In this document: positions 24,331 to 37,392 of the stretch, piece by piece | How the letters are laid out: each line of letters starts with the position of its first letter | Numbering within the stretch: the stretch's first letter is position 1 | Origin: Erpobdella octoculata | Lineage: Eukaryota > Annelida > Clitellata > Hirudinida > Erpobdellidae | NCBI GenBank assembly: GCA_963978895.1 | Contig: OZ022240.1 | Coordinates: 1,907,341 to 1,971,340, forward strand | Direction of reading: 5' to 3' | DNA: 64,000 nt | The notes under the pieces: generated by a model | The model's input: only the letters and a program-made list of their open reading frames with translations | Database searches by the model: none | What the model was told of the DNA's origin: nothing | Made by a program: the position numbers and the translations under genes

Positions 24331-25189
24331 TGAAGGGGGGATGAATAAGATTGTTAATCATGTATGGTCAGATGCGTGCAAATTAACCCCCAGTTTTTTT
24401 CTTATTTGGTCAGCATGTGCGCCCTTTCATTTTCTTTATTTCCATCTTCTATATTAGTTTCTCAATCTTTTACATTTAAGCTAGTATATTAGCTATATAT
24501 TTTGTCATAAAGCCAGCATACTGCAGAGTTCACATTCCCTCTCTTTCCCTCTCAACTGTATTTCCTTTCTTTTTTCTCTTTGCTTTTTACCGTTGATCAT
24601 CATAATCATCATCATCATCATCGTCGTCATCATCATCGTCGTCGTAGTCGTAGTCGTCGTCATCATCTACGTTCTCAAATAAATTCTTTAAAAATGATAT
24701 AAATCCATGCACGCAAAATTAATTTTTTCCTAGCAAAAATATAATTTTTATTCTAATTAAACGAATTTAAAAATAAGAAAACATAAAAAAAAACTCAAAA
24801 ACTCGGAGCAGAACTTGAAAGCGGCGTGGCTATGAAAAAAAATCGATAACCAATACGACATGCAAAGAGAAGAAGTACGTCACAGTCCTACGGAATTGGG
24901 TAATCGGGTCAATAACCGAAACCCCTCCTCTATATTTTTTTTGTATTTTTTTTGTTTTCTTTTGCTCGTTTTTTTTCTCATTTTCTTCAATTTTCTCAAC
25001 CACTCAGTCGCTAAAAGCTGAGACTGGAAAATCCGTTTTTCATACCAAGCGGAGCCTGAGCGAGCCTACTTAGTACGACTACAAATGGGCTTAGTGTCCA
25101 CGCAGATTGTTTTTGCTGCTTTGATGTTGCGGACGACGGTGGTGGTGATGATGATGTTGCAGATGATGATGTTGCGGATGATGATGGCG

Positions 25190-25355
25190 ATGTTGCGGAC
25201 GTTTAATATCTTGTTTCGGACGTTTAAGATGACGTTGCAGATGTTTATGATGTTTTTGCGGACGTTTATGATGTTGTTGCGGACGTTTATGATGTTGTTG
25301 CGGACGTTTATGATGTTGTTGCGGACGTTTATGATGTTGTTGCGGACGTTTCAGT
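25190..25355. repeat. 21-bp minisatellite (GTTGTTGCGGACGTTTATGAT)
   Basis: Five near-identical units lie at the right of the block, with degraded units and GAT/GTT triplets to the left. Confidence 0.9.
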
Positions 25356-26214
25356 TACGCTGAAATGTGTTTGCTATCGAACACCAAGGACTGATCCAGA
25401 CTTTTTCTGTGGCCTCCGTCTGATGGTTCAGTTAGAGAGAGAACAGGCCACGGTAGCAGATGGTTTTCATTTCTGTCACTCTTGGTTTTTCGTTTTAAAG
25501 TAGAACATAAATACATTTTAAATACAACACTTCATCGCATTTAATTATTACATCTACTCCTGAGAAGTTACAAAACTGCGTGACTGCTCTACTTGTTGAT
25601 GACATAGACATAAGACTGTGCTGATTATTTTTTTTCCGATCTACCCTGACCTCTGACCCATACTTTTGGATATAGCATAACTTCATCCCCCCACCACTGA
25701 CCTGGTCCACATCTTCGGTCAATTACGGACGAAGGTTCGGTAATAATCGTATTGGTCGAGTTTTTTGTATGTTGACCTTCAATTAGTGTCGTGCTTAATG
25801 TAGTTGTTGGTGTTGTTGTTGTTACCAATTGTGTTGTTGATCAGGTTTTTGTTGATTTGTCGTCCATGTAGTTGTTGTTGTTGTGGGTATGTGTGTGTGT
25901 TTGTGTGTGTGTGTGCGCGCGCGGTTCACAGCAATGGAAATCTCGCCTGCGTTATTAGCAAGCGGGAGTTTTTCGCTCCGCGATTATATTGAAACATCTG
26001 CCGAAAATAGTGGAAAATCTCTTGGCGAGTGTGTGTGCGTGCGTGTGTGTGTGTGTGTGTGTGTGTGTACATCCGTTCCTGTATCACGGATCTGTGTGTG
26101 TGTGTGTGAGTGTTTGTGGTTGTTGGATGTGAATGACTTCAGCATCTTCCATTTCGACAATATTGCTTCCATCATTATTGTTGCATTGCCTCGCCACGCT
26201 ATGAGTTACAACTA

Positions 26215-26350
26215 CCATGGTCGTCGTCATAATCATCATGACCATCACCATCACCATCGCCATCATCATCATCGTCGTCGTCCTCTTCGTCGTTATCGTC
26301 ATCGTCATCGTCATCATCATCGTCATCATCATCATCATCATCGTCCTACT
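26215..26350. repeat. CAT/CGT triplet array
   Basis: A mixed CAT, CGT and CAC triplet run. It follows two GT-rich runs at ~25888-25922 and ~26027-26105. Confidence 0.85.
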
Positions 26351-26569
26351 CATTAACACTACTGTTATAGTCTTCGTCAGTGTTGTCGCAACTTATTTTT
26401 ATTTTCAAATCGATTGTTTGCATTTCCTATTATGGTCATTTTACATTTGTTTATGCTGTTAGCACTTTCAGTATTACCCCAACCATTAGAACCATCACGC
26501 TTCTTTTCTCGTTCTTCCTCTTCTTCCTTCTCCTCCTCTTTCTCCTGCTCACTTTACACCTCACAATTA

Positions 26570-26709
26570 CTTACATCATCACCATCATCATCATCATAAT
26601 CACCATCGTCATCATCATCATCACCATCATAATCATTGTCGTCGTCATCATCATCATCATCACCACCGTCACCATCATCATCATTACCACCACCACCACC
26701 AGCACCACT

Positions 26710-26752
<43 letters not shown>

Positions 26753-26808
26753 CCACCACCACCACCATCATCATCATAACCATCACCATCATCATCATCA
26801 TCACTATC
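26570..26808. repeat. CAT/CAC triplet array
   Basis: Mixed CAT, CAC, CGT and CCA triplets span about 240 bp. This is a simple-sequence block with no gene signature. Confidence 0.88.
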
Positions 26809-26934
26809 ATGGGTACACATCAATGTCCATCTGAATAGTTCCCCTCTAAGACTCGCTCCATGTTGAACATCATTGTAGAACAACTTTCATCGACGTGGTG
26901 TTCATTAAATTCATGTTTTTCTTTCATACTCTAC

Positions 26935-27292
26935 GTTATCTCTCATCTCTTTCTCTTTTCTCTTTCTCTTCTTCTCTTTCTCTTTCTCTTTCTCTTTCTC
27001 TTCTCTTCTCTTTCTCTATTCTCTTTCTCTTCTCTTTCTCTTTCTCTTTCTCTTTCCTCTTTCTCTTTCTCTTTCTCTTTCTCTTTCTCTTTCTCTTTCC
27101 TCTTTCTCTTTCTCTTTCTCTTTCTCTTTCTCTTTCTCTTTTCTCTTCTCTCTTTCTCTTTCTCTTTCTCCTTTCTCTTTCTCTTTCTCTTTCTCCTTTC
27201 TCTTTCCTCTTCTCTTTCTCTTTCTCTCTCTTTCCTCTTCTCTTTCTCTTTCTCTTTCTTTTCTTTTCGTCTCTCTTTCTCTGTCTCTCTCT
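26935..27292. repeat. (CTTTCT)n hexanucleotide array
   Basis: About 350 bp of CTCTTT or CTTTCT units contain frequent one-base losses. One strand is pure pyrimidine, so it could adopt triplex (H-DNA) structure. Confidence 0.92.
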
Positions 27293-27639
27293 AATTAATT
27301 CATTTTTATCATCCTCTCCAGCCAGCACCAATCCATCCGCTCAATCCCTCTACAGTCCATCCATCCGTCTATCCCTCCATCCAGCCATCCATGCCGTCAT
27401 CCATTCATCCGTCCAATCCGCTCATAGCATACATCCATTCCACACTCCTACGTTTCACTGGCGTTGCATTCTTGACATGATTTGCAACTGGCGCATTCCC
27501 TTTTGTTGTCCTTCAAAGCGTGCCAGTACTTGAATCTACTACGCTTCTACAGAAGCCAATAATTTATGTCATGATTGTATCTAACCGCCTTCTCTGGTTC
27601 CTTTTGTTCGGCACTCCGTCCGTCTTTCTCAGTGTCTTT

Positions 27640-28561
27640 CTGTGTCCTTGTAGTACGGTGTCGTTGTAGTACTGTGTCCTTGTAGTACTCTGTACTTTAG
27701 TACTGTGTACTTGTAGTACTGTGTACTTGTAAGTACTGTGTACTTGTAGTACTGTGTACTTATAGTACTGTGTACTTGTAGTACTGTGTACTTGTAGTAC
27801 TGTGTACTTGTAGTACTCTGTTTGGGTAGTACTGTGTCCTTGTAGTACTGTGTCCTTGTAGTACTGGTGTCATTGTTGTACTGTGTCCTTGAAGTACTGT
27901 GTCCTTGTAGTACTGTGTCCTTGTAGTACTGTGTCTTTGTAGTACTGTGTCCTTGTAGTACTGTGTACTTACAGTGCTGTGTTCTTGAAGTACTGTGTCC
28001 TTGTAGTACTGTGTCCTTGTAGTACTGTGTCTTTGTAGTACTGTGTCCTTGTAGTACTGTGTCCTTGAAGTACTGTGTCTTTGTAAGTACTCCTGTCGGT
28101 GTAGTACTGTGTACTTGTAGTACTGTGTCCTTGTAGTAATTTGTCCGTGTAGTACTGTGTCATTGTAGTACTGTGTCATTTATTACTGTGTCCTTGTAGT
28201 ACTCTGTCTTTGTATTACTCTGTCTGTAATTTTCTGTCGTTGTGTATTACCGTCTCTGTGTAATTTTGTCTTCGTGTAATGCTGTCTTTGTGCTATTAAA
28301 TTTCTGTGTAACACCGTCTCATTGCTTTTTGTGTCTCTGTGTATTGTTTGTCTCTGTCTCTTTGTATCTCCGGCTGTGTGTGTGTGTGCTTCCGCTTTCA
28401 CAAACCGCACGTGTTTAGAAGTCTTCACGTTCGTTTCCATGGAGGAGTTATGGAAATGAATGTAAAAAAGAATATACAGATCTGACGTTGTGTTATGAGA
28501 TGTAAGAATTAACGAGGCATCTGTTTAATTAATGTCAATCACATCGACTGATGATGATGAC

Positions 28562-28597
<36 letters not shown>

Positions 28598-29078
28598 TGA
28601 TGACGATGATGATGACGATGGTGATGATGACGATGATGATGATGACGATGAGTGATGATGACGATGATGATGATAAAAAAATAAACTTTAAATTATTTTT
28701 ATGCCTGATTGTTTATCCATTTACATGTATAAGGCCTTTCTTATTGCATTTCATTGCAATTCATTCAATCATTCCTTCACTCATTCATTCGTTCGTTCGT
28801 TCGTTCGTTCGTTCGTTCGTTCGTTCGTTCGTTCGTTCGTTCGTTCGTTCGTTCGTTGTTCGTTCACTCAGTTCAGCGAATGTCCAAGGACACAACGACC
28901 GCCAAGGGAAAGCGGATATGTTTTTCTTTCTTTCTTGTTTTCTTAGCTTGAAGAGTTTTTTTGAATTAATTTGAAAGCAAAACGAATTGCTTTGAAAGCT
29001 TTCCAGAATATTTCAATCGATATTTTAGAATTATTTTTATCGAATCATTTTTTTCTTAAATTTTTTTATTTGCTTTTT
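27640..29078. repeat. Left copy of a large duplicated block (16-bp satellite, GAT array, TTCG array)
   Basis: The block begins with ~35 units of TACTGTGT(A/C)CTTGTAG. It continues through a distinct tail with Y-rich and TGTCTC-type sequence (to ~28440), a GATGAC array (28553-28672) and a (TTCG)n run (28788-28857). It ends at the gap in TTTTTTTATTTGCTTTTT. The same order and nearly the same bases recur after the gap at an offset of about 1,845-1,860. Confidence 0.9.
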
Positions 29079-29278
29079 NNNNNNNNNNNNNNNNNNNNNN
29101 NNNNNNNNNNNNNNNNNNNNNNNNNNNNNNNNNNNNNNNNNNNNNNNNNNNNNNNNNNNNNNNNNNNNNNNNNNNNNNNNNNNNNNNNNNNNNNNNNNNN
29201 NNNNNNNNNNNNNNNNNNNNNNNNNNNNNNNNNNNNNNNNNNNNNNNNNNNNNNNNNNNNNNNNNNNNNNNNNNNNNN
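29079..29278. other. Assembly gap (200 N)
   Basis: Exactly 200 undetermined bases. The left flank ends in the distal edge of the left duplicate and the right flank starts inside the 16-bp satellite. The gap therefore falls at the junction of the two copies. Confidence 1.
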
Positions 29279-30935
29279 GTACTTGTAGTACTGTGTACTT
29301 GTAGTACTGTGTACTTGTAGTACTGTGTACTTGTAGTACTGTGTACTTGTAGTACTGTGTACTTGTAGTACTGTGTACTTGTAGTACTGTGTACTTGTAG
29401 TACTGTGTACTTGTAGTACTGTGTACTTGTAGTACTGTGTACTTGTAGTACTGTGTACTTGTAGTACTGTGTACTTGTAGTACTGTGTACTTGTAGTACT
29501 GTGTACTTGTAGTACTGTGTACTTGTAGTACTGTGTACTTGTAGTACTGTGTACTTGTAGTACTGTGTACTTGTAGTACTGTGTACTTGTAGTACTGTGT
29601 ACTTGTAGTACTGTGTACTTGTAGTACTGTGTACTTGTAGTACTGTGTACTTGTAGTACTGTGTACTTGTAGTACTCTGTTTGGGTAGTACTGTGTCCTT
29701 GTAGTACTGTGTCCTTGTAGTACTGTGTCATTGTTGTACTGTGTCCTTGAAGTACTGTGTCCTTGTAGTACTGTGTCCTTGTAGTACTGTGTCTTTGTAG
29801 TACTGTGTCCTTGTAGTACTGTGTACTTACAGTGCTGTGTTCTTGAAGTACTGTGTCCTTGTAGTACTGTGTCCTTGTAGTACTGTGTCTTTGTAGTACT
29901 GTGTCCTTGTAGTACTGTGTCCTTGAAGTACTGTGTCTTTGTAGTACTCTGTCGGTGTAGTACTGTGTACTTGTAGTACTGTGTCCTTGTAGTAATTTGT
30001 CCGTGTAGTACTGTGTCATTGTAGTACTGTGTCATTTTATTACTGTGTCCTTGTAGTACTCTGTCTTTGTATTACTCTGTCTGTAATTTTCTGTCGTTGT
30101 GTATTACCGTCTCTGTGTAATTTTGTCTTCGTGTAATGCTGTCTTTGTGCTATTAAATTTCTGTGTAACACCGTCTCATTGCTTTTTGTGTCTCTGTGTA
30201 TTTTTTGTCTCTGTTTCTTTGTATCTCCGGCTGTGCGTGTGTGTGTGCTTCCGCTTTCACAAACCGCACGTGTTTAGAAGTCTTCACGTTCATTTCCATG
30301 GAGTTATGGAAAAAAGAACATACAGATCTGATGTTGTGTTATGAGATGTAAGAATTAACGAGGCATCTGTTTAATTAATGTCAATCACATCGACTGATGA
30401 TGATGACGATGATGACGATGATGATGATGACGATGATGATGATGACGATGATGATGACGATGATGATGATGACGATGATGATGATGACGATGATGATGAC
30501 GATGATGATGATAAAAATAAACTTTAAATTATTTTTATGCCTGATTGTTTATCCATTTACATGTATAAGCCTTTCTTATTGCATTTCATTGCAATTCATT
30601 CAATCATTCCTTCACTCATCCATTCATTCATTCATTCATTCATCCATTCATTCATTCGTTCGTTCGTTCGTTCGTTCGTTCGTTCGTTCGTTCGTTCGTT
30701 CGTTCGTTCGTTCGTTCACTCAGTTCAGCGAATGTCAAGGACACCAACGACCGCCAAGGGAAAGCGGATATGTATTTCTTTCTTTCTTGTTTTCTTAGCT
30801 TTGAAGAGTTTTTTTGAATTAATTTGAAAGCAAAACGAATTGCTTTGAAAGCTTTCCAGAATATTTTCAATCGATATTTTTAGAATTATTTTTAATCGAA
30901 TCATTTTTTTCTTAAATTTTTTTATTTGCTTTTTC
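29279..30935. repeat. Right copy of the duplicated block, with a long homogeneous 16-bp satellite
   Basis: About 25 almost perfect TACTGTGTACTTGTAG units (29279-29668) are followed by the same variant order as in the left copy: TCTGTTTGGG, then CCTTGTAG units, then ACTTACAGTGC. The GATGAC array (30395-30510), a (TTCA)n/(TTCG)n run (30620-30716) and the shared end ATTTGCTTTTT come next. Differences from the left copy are array lengths and scattered single bases. Confidence 0.9.
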
Positions 30936-31072
30936 TGACAATTATATGAAAATAAAAATAATAAAGAGGATGTGATTAAATGTGATAAAATTAAGATCAA
31001 CTTTTGAATTAACGACGAGGTTTCAAAATCAATATAAGAATGACTCATCAATAATAAATAATAATAATAACC

Positions 31073-31276
<204 letters not shown>

Positions 31277-31730
31277 CCTCATGTTCAAATATTCATGACG
31301 TGCCGATGTATTCCATTTCCCGCCACACTCTCGACAGGATGACAATACAAAAGTATATATCAGTGTACTACTACTTTCATCAGTCAGCAGTTCTAGATTT
31401 GCGTTTTCTCTTTCTCACCCCCATCTCCCATTTCTCTTTCGCACACACACACACACACACACACACACCTACACATACACATACACACAAACTTGCTCTC
31501 TCTATCTCCCTCTCCCTCTCTTTCAATTTTTCCCATATTTTTCCCCTCTCTCTCCTCTCTTCTCCTCTAATGGTACTTATAAATTCCACACAGACAGCTG
31601 ATTCCAGATTTCATCATTACAAGACATTTCGACGTCAAAAAAACTAATTGGACATGCGCACTGCAGAGAAAAAAAAACGGTTTTGGGTTTTCTATTTTGA
31701 ATTTTGCGGTAACAATGTTAAAAAACTTTT

Positions 31731-32208
<478 letters not shown>

Positions 32209-32369
32209 CTTTTAAATACGTTTTGGAGAAAAAAAAGAACAAATGTTTTCAAGGTTGTAAAATTTCATTTAAAAAAATTCCCCGTTAAAGACAATAATAT
32301 ATCCCTGCATTATTAAGCGCTACAGAACAATAGTAAATGAATTTCTTAGCTTCAAAAACTGTGTTGAAG

Positions 32370-32500
32370 TACGAAATGGTGAGAGAGAGAAAGAGAGAAA
32401 GAGAAAGAGGGAGAAATAGAAAGAGAGAAAGAGAGAAAGAGAGAGAGAGAGAGTGAGAAAAAGAAATAGACAAAAAGAGAGAGAGAAGAGAAAGAGACAG
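32370..32500. repeat. GAGAAA purine tract
   Basis: GAGAGA and GAAAGA units with substitutions span about 130 bp. Confidence 0.8.
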
Positions 32501-32749
32501 AATATCATTAATATAATAAATAAATTTAATAATATTAATAGTAATAATAGTAATATATATTGTAATATATTGTTCTTGTACTTCAGTCTAATAATGTAGG
32601 AGAGCTTCTTCACCCTACGGTCGAATGTACTTGAAACTTTTGCACCAAAAAGCAAGAAAAAAAATCTAAATTGAGTTTCAAATTGTCATTGAATTGAAAT
32701 GTCACTCAAATTATGTCCTAATTCGTTTTAAAAAAAAGCTGAGTGGTTG

Positions 32750-33180
<431 letters not shown>

Positions 33181-33718
33181 CCATTTCGGTCTGTCCGTTT
33201 CAATGCCCCTCCTGAGCCGTTGTTCCACTAATGTCGGCGTTTTTTCAATTCAATAAGATGAAATTATTGATTTCTTTCTTTGCATGAAACTTTGCACGAC
33301 AAAACTTCCATGGAAAATGCTTAATGAATCACAAAGACAAAAATATCAAGAAACAATAAACAACAACATTAACATGAATGTTTAAGTATACAACAACATA
33401 AAGATAAACAACAACACAAACTTACACCTGAATAATACACAAACTCAGACAACAACAAACGCAATGAAAATAAAACACATAAACATGAACAAAATTAAAA
33501 ACACAAAACATAAACAACAACACAAAAAAGAGGAAGAAGAAGAAGAAGAAGAACAACAACAACAACAACAACAAAACAAAAACAACACCAACAACAACAA
33601 CGAAACGCGTCAAGAAAGTTTATTAGAATTTAAGCAGCGTGTTTCCGTTTTCTCGCTTCAATTCTTTTTCGCACGAGACTTTTAAACATTCGAAGAAGAA
33701 GACGAGACTCCATTTGTA

Positions 33719-33930
33719 CTCTCTCTTTCTCTTTCTCTCTCTCTTTCTTTCTCTTTCTCTCTCTCTCTCTCTCTTTCTTTCTCTCTCTCTTTCTCTCTCT
33801 CTCTTTCCCACATCTCTCCCCATTTACACTTTCTCTCTTTCCAACATCTCTCTCCATTTACTCTCTCTTTCCAACATCTCTCTCCATTTACTCTCTCTTT
33901 CCAACATCTCTTTCTCCTTTTTCTCTCTTT
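33719..33930. repeat. CT-rich tract with a 32-bp repeat
   Basis: CTCTCTTT units are followed by three copies of a unit containing CTTTCCAACATCTCTCTCC and ATTTACTCT. Confidence 0.82.
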
Positions 33931-34064
33931 CTTTTTTTCCTACTTAAAGTTCGTTTTTCGTCTTTTGTTTTCATTTTCCTACTAATTCTTTTTTCTAATC
34001 TCGACTTTTTCTTTTGCTTTTTTTAAAAATGTTTGTCCGGACTTTTGAATGTTTAATGTTGTCA

Positions 34065-34400
34065 TCATAATCATCACCACCACCATCATCATCATCATCG
34101 TCGTCGTTGTCGTCGTTATCATTATCATCAACATAATTTCATCATCACCATCATCATCATAATCACCATCATCATCATCGACATCAGTTCATCATCATCA
34201 TAGATGCTACCACCAGCAAAGAAAAAAAATTCAATATACAATGCTGCATCAGAAGGTCCCCTGTGAAGATATTATTATTATTATTATTATTGTTGTTATT
34301 ATTTTCATAGACATCAATTTTCTTCCTGTTACATCCCTTTCCATCTACAATATTATCATCACCGTCCTCCTCCTCATCATCATCATCATCATCATCATCA

Positions 34401-34432
<32 letters not shown>

Positions 34433-34475
34433 GTCGTCATCATCGTCATCGTCATCGTCATCGTCATCATTACAT
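34065..34475. repeat. Two CAT/CGT triplet arrays
   Basis: CAT and CGT triplets occupy ~34070-34200 and ~34370-34470. A short TTA run lies between them at ~34271-34292. Confidence 0.85.
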
Positions 34476-35164
34476 CATATACATGGTTAAAAATGCAGTT
34501 TTTATTAATCTAATGAATTTTCAATTCTTAGATGTTCGATTTTGTTACGTAACGTTAAAAATGTAACTGATGAAAATCACAAAACCGAATTATAAAATAT
34601 AAAAAAAACGAATCTCATCAACATTTAAAAAATATAAAATGAAATTAATGCAAGGAAATTGATTAGAAATGGGGGAAAAAACGTGGCTTCCATTTCTGTG
34701 CCTTTGGGGGGGGGCGTTCAGGGAGGGTCCAGGTAGGTCGTCGATCTTAGGAATTTGATTTAAGATTTGATTTAAGAAGAAGACGAAAGAGAAAGACTAT
34801 GAAAAGGAGAAAGAAAGATGGAGACGAAGAAAAAGAAGAAGAAAACGAAGAAGAAGAAAACGAAAGACAAAAAGAAATTCTAAAATATGCAGGTTTCGAT
34901 AACACAAAAGTAAGCTTTTAATTTTTTTCTCAAGTATAAATTCTAAAATTTAAAAATCTTAACATGTTTTAAACTCACCGAAAACCGATCTAAAATTTTC
35001 ACCCCAAACACACACACGTACTATCTTTTTTTTATTATCACCACCCTATCCCCCCTTTACTCTTCTCCTCTCTCTCTCTCTTCTCTTTTCCACTCCACAT
35101 CAATCTCTCCAATATCGCCCTCGCTTGTGACGTCACACACCATTTCGCCGCTCATAAACAACCA

Positions 35165-35300
35165 CAGTTGCCGGCCGGGCGGGCGGCGCTAAGGGAATCG
35201 AACATCCGGCTTCCTAAGCGCCGCTCGTTCGCGCTCCGGCCGGCCGCGCTCAAACTGCGCCACCGCTCCGACGTTCGGTCGCTTCTGGAGCGGCGGCCCG
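35165..35300 (-). mobile_element. tRNA-derived SINE-like head
   Basis: In a GC-rich island the minus strand shows a polymerase III A-box match (TGGCGCAGTTTGAGC, ~35262-35248). A B-box match (TGTTCGATTCCC, ~35204-35193) follows about 50 bp later, as in a tRNA. The stems flanking the T-loop do not pair well, so a working tRNA gene is unlikely. A tRNA-derived SINE is the better reading. No poly(A) tail or target duplication was identified. Confidence 0.5.
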
Positions 35301-35394
35301 TCGGACTAATTGTCGGTATGAATAATAACTTTCTGCCTCCTTTATAATTCATTGGCTGTTAAATTTTTTTAGAAAAAATATCATCTGGTTGTTT

Positions 35395-35600
35395 TTCGAA
35401 GATGATCATTACCAGTCGGTTAATGTCACTCGGTATTTTAGTAAACAGTCGGTTAATATCACTCAGTATTTTAATAGACTTCTGGTTAATGTCACTTCGT
35501 TTTGTAATAAACAGCCTGTTAAAGTCACGTGGTATTTTAATAAACAGCCGGTTAAAGTCACGTGGTATTTTAATAAACAGCCGGTTAATGTCACATGTTT
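35395..35600. repeat. 33-bp minisatellite
   Basis: About six units of the type CAGCCGGTTAA(T/A)GTCAC followed by GTGGTATTTTAATAAA. The right-hand units are nearly identical and the left-hand ones degraded. Confidence 0.88.
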
Positions 35601-36364
35601 CAGGATGGGTATGAGCAAGCTGGTTTTAAAGTCACACGACAAATTGATTTTTCAAGAGATTGTTTAATGACATTAAGGTACAGCGATGGTGACAATTTAT
35701 TTTGCACTAAAAATGCGCTGAAATGAAATAAAAATTAAAACAATGTAAAATTAAAAGAATATTCAACGTTTGTTTACATCGATTTCGTTTACAAGATACT
35801 TTGACAAAGAAAAAAAAACAAACGGAAGAATGCATTAATAGATGAAGATGGACTTCGACCAAAACATCAGACAAAAGATGATAATATGAACCAACATTTC
35901 TAAGAATGAATTCCTTCAACTCACCACCACCACCACCACTCTAATATTTCTACAGCTTGTCGAGCTCGATAAAAGAGATGCTCCAGTCATTCTCAGACGG
36001 GAGCGTGCGATGACGCCCAACATAAAACTAGTTGAGCAGAGGCACTGCCGCAGCCGTTCAATTATCAATTGAGTGTAAATATTTCATTAGCCGCCTTCAC
36101 GACTGAACGACGACCGTAACTTAAGCAGGCCCTCGGTCAAGAAGCTGGGATCCTACCGATACCCCCACACCGTACCCCACTCCGTAACCCTCACCATACC
36201 CCCCACACCGTATAGCCAATATCTCTTTTTTTATTGGTGAAATTTTTTTTTAGTTGGGTCAAAATTAAATGTTATGTAAACTACTTATTGGGATGTTTTC
36301 GTAGTATAGAGAAGTTAATAGCATTAGGCGGTGTATCTTAGAGCTGGCTAGAATAGATCGTGTT

Positions 36365-36612
36365 ATAACAGTTGATGTTAATACATCTAACTGCTGATGG
36401 TTAGATGTATTAACAACTGATGATTACATGTGCTAACAGCGGATGTTTACATGTATTAACTGCAACTATAACATGTTTACATCTAATAGTAATTGATGAT
36501 TACATAAAATAACAGCTGATTTTTACATCTAATAACAACTGATGATTACATGTAATAACAGCTGACTCTTACACGTAATAACAGCTGATGTTTACATGTA
36601 ATAACAGCTCTT
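36365..36612. repeat. Degenerate ~22-26-bp tandem repeat
   Basis: TAATAACAGCTGATG(A/T)TTACATG recurs about ten times with substitutions and length changes. Confidence 0.75.
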
Positions 36613-36849
36613 TTATTTAATAGAAGAATTATATGAAAAAACTCACCTGGCATTTAATCGCAAATTAAAAAAATTTTTTAGAAAAATTGAAAAACTCAAT
36701 AAATCAACTTATTAGATAGATAAATATATATTGCAAATAAGCGAATGAGATACGTAAAAGAAAAAAAGATACATAAGCTGAGAAACTCCAAATAATTGAG
36801 TTCCATGCGGTCAACCTGCTGCAGTTATATACCGCTCTATTTCTCACAT

Positions 36850-36853
36850 ACTT

Positions 36854-36912
<59 letters not shown>

Positions 36913-37215
36913 ATTTCGCTCTCGGTTTTTCTCTCTTCCTATCTCTTTTTCTTTTTCATTTTTCTTCTGCTTTTCTTTTTTATTCTTTCTTTCTTGTTCT
37001 TTCTCTCTCTCTCTCCTTCTCCCTCTTTTTTTCTTTCTCTTACTTTTTCTCTTTCTCTCTTCCTCTCTCTCTTTCTCTTTCTTTCTCTCTCTCTTTGTCT
37101 TTCTTTCTTTTTCTCTATCTTGTTCTCTTTCTTTTTTTCTCTTGTTCTCTATCTCCCCATTTCTCTCTCTTTTTCTTTCTCTCTCTTCCTCTTTCTCTTT
37201 CTCTTATTCTCTCTT
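36850..37215. repeat. CT/CTTT pyrimidine tract
   Basis: About 360 bp of CTCTCT, CTTTCT and TTTTCT units end just before an (AT)n run at ~37357-37390. Confidence 0.88.
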
Positions 37216-37350
37216 CGTTTTCCTTTCATCCCCACAGGGCGCCGCTGCAATTAAATCGACTCGTCCAATTTTGTAATCCTCTTCGTTGATAAAAAAAATA
37301 TTTGTTAAATAATATTAAAGCAACAAATAAATATAAAATTTATTTCAAAT

Positions 37351-37390
<40 letters not shown>

Positions 37391-37392
<2 letters not shown>

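Noticed and set aside
29037..30035. Long minus frames reading YKYTVLQVHSTTSTQY repeats, including across the N gap
   Set aside because: They are translations of the 16-bp satellite bridged by undetermined bases.
35165..35300. Functional tRNA gene
   Set aside because: A- and B-box matches exist, but the T-stem and acceptor stem do not pair convincingly.
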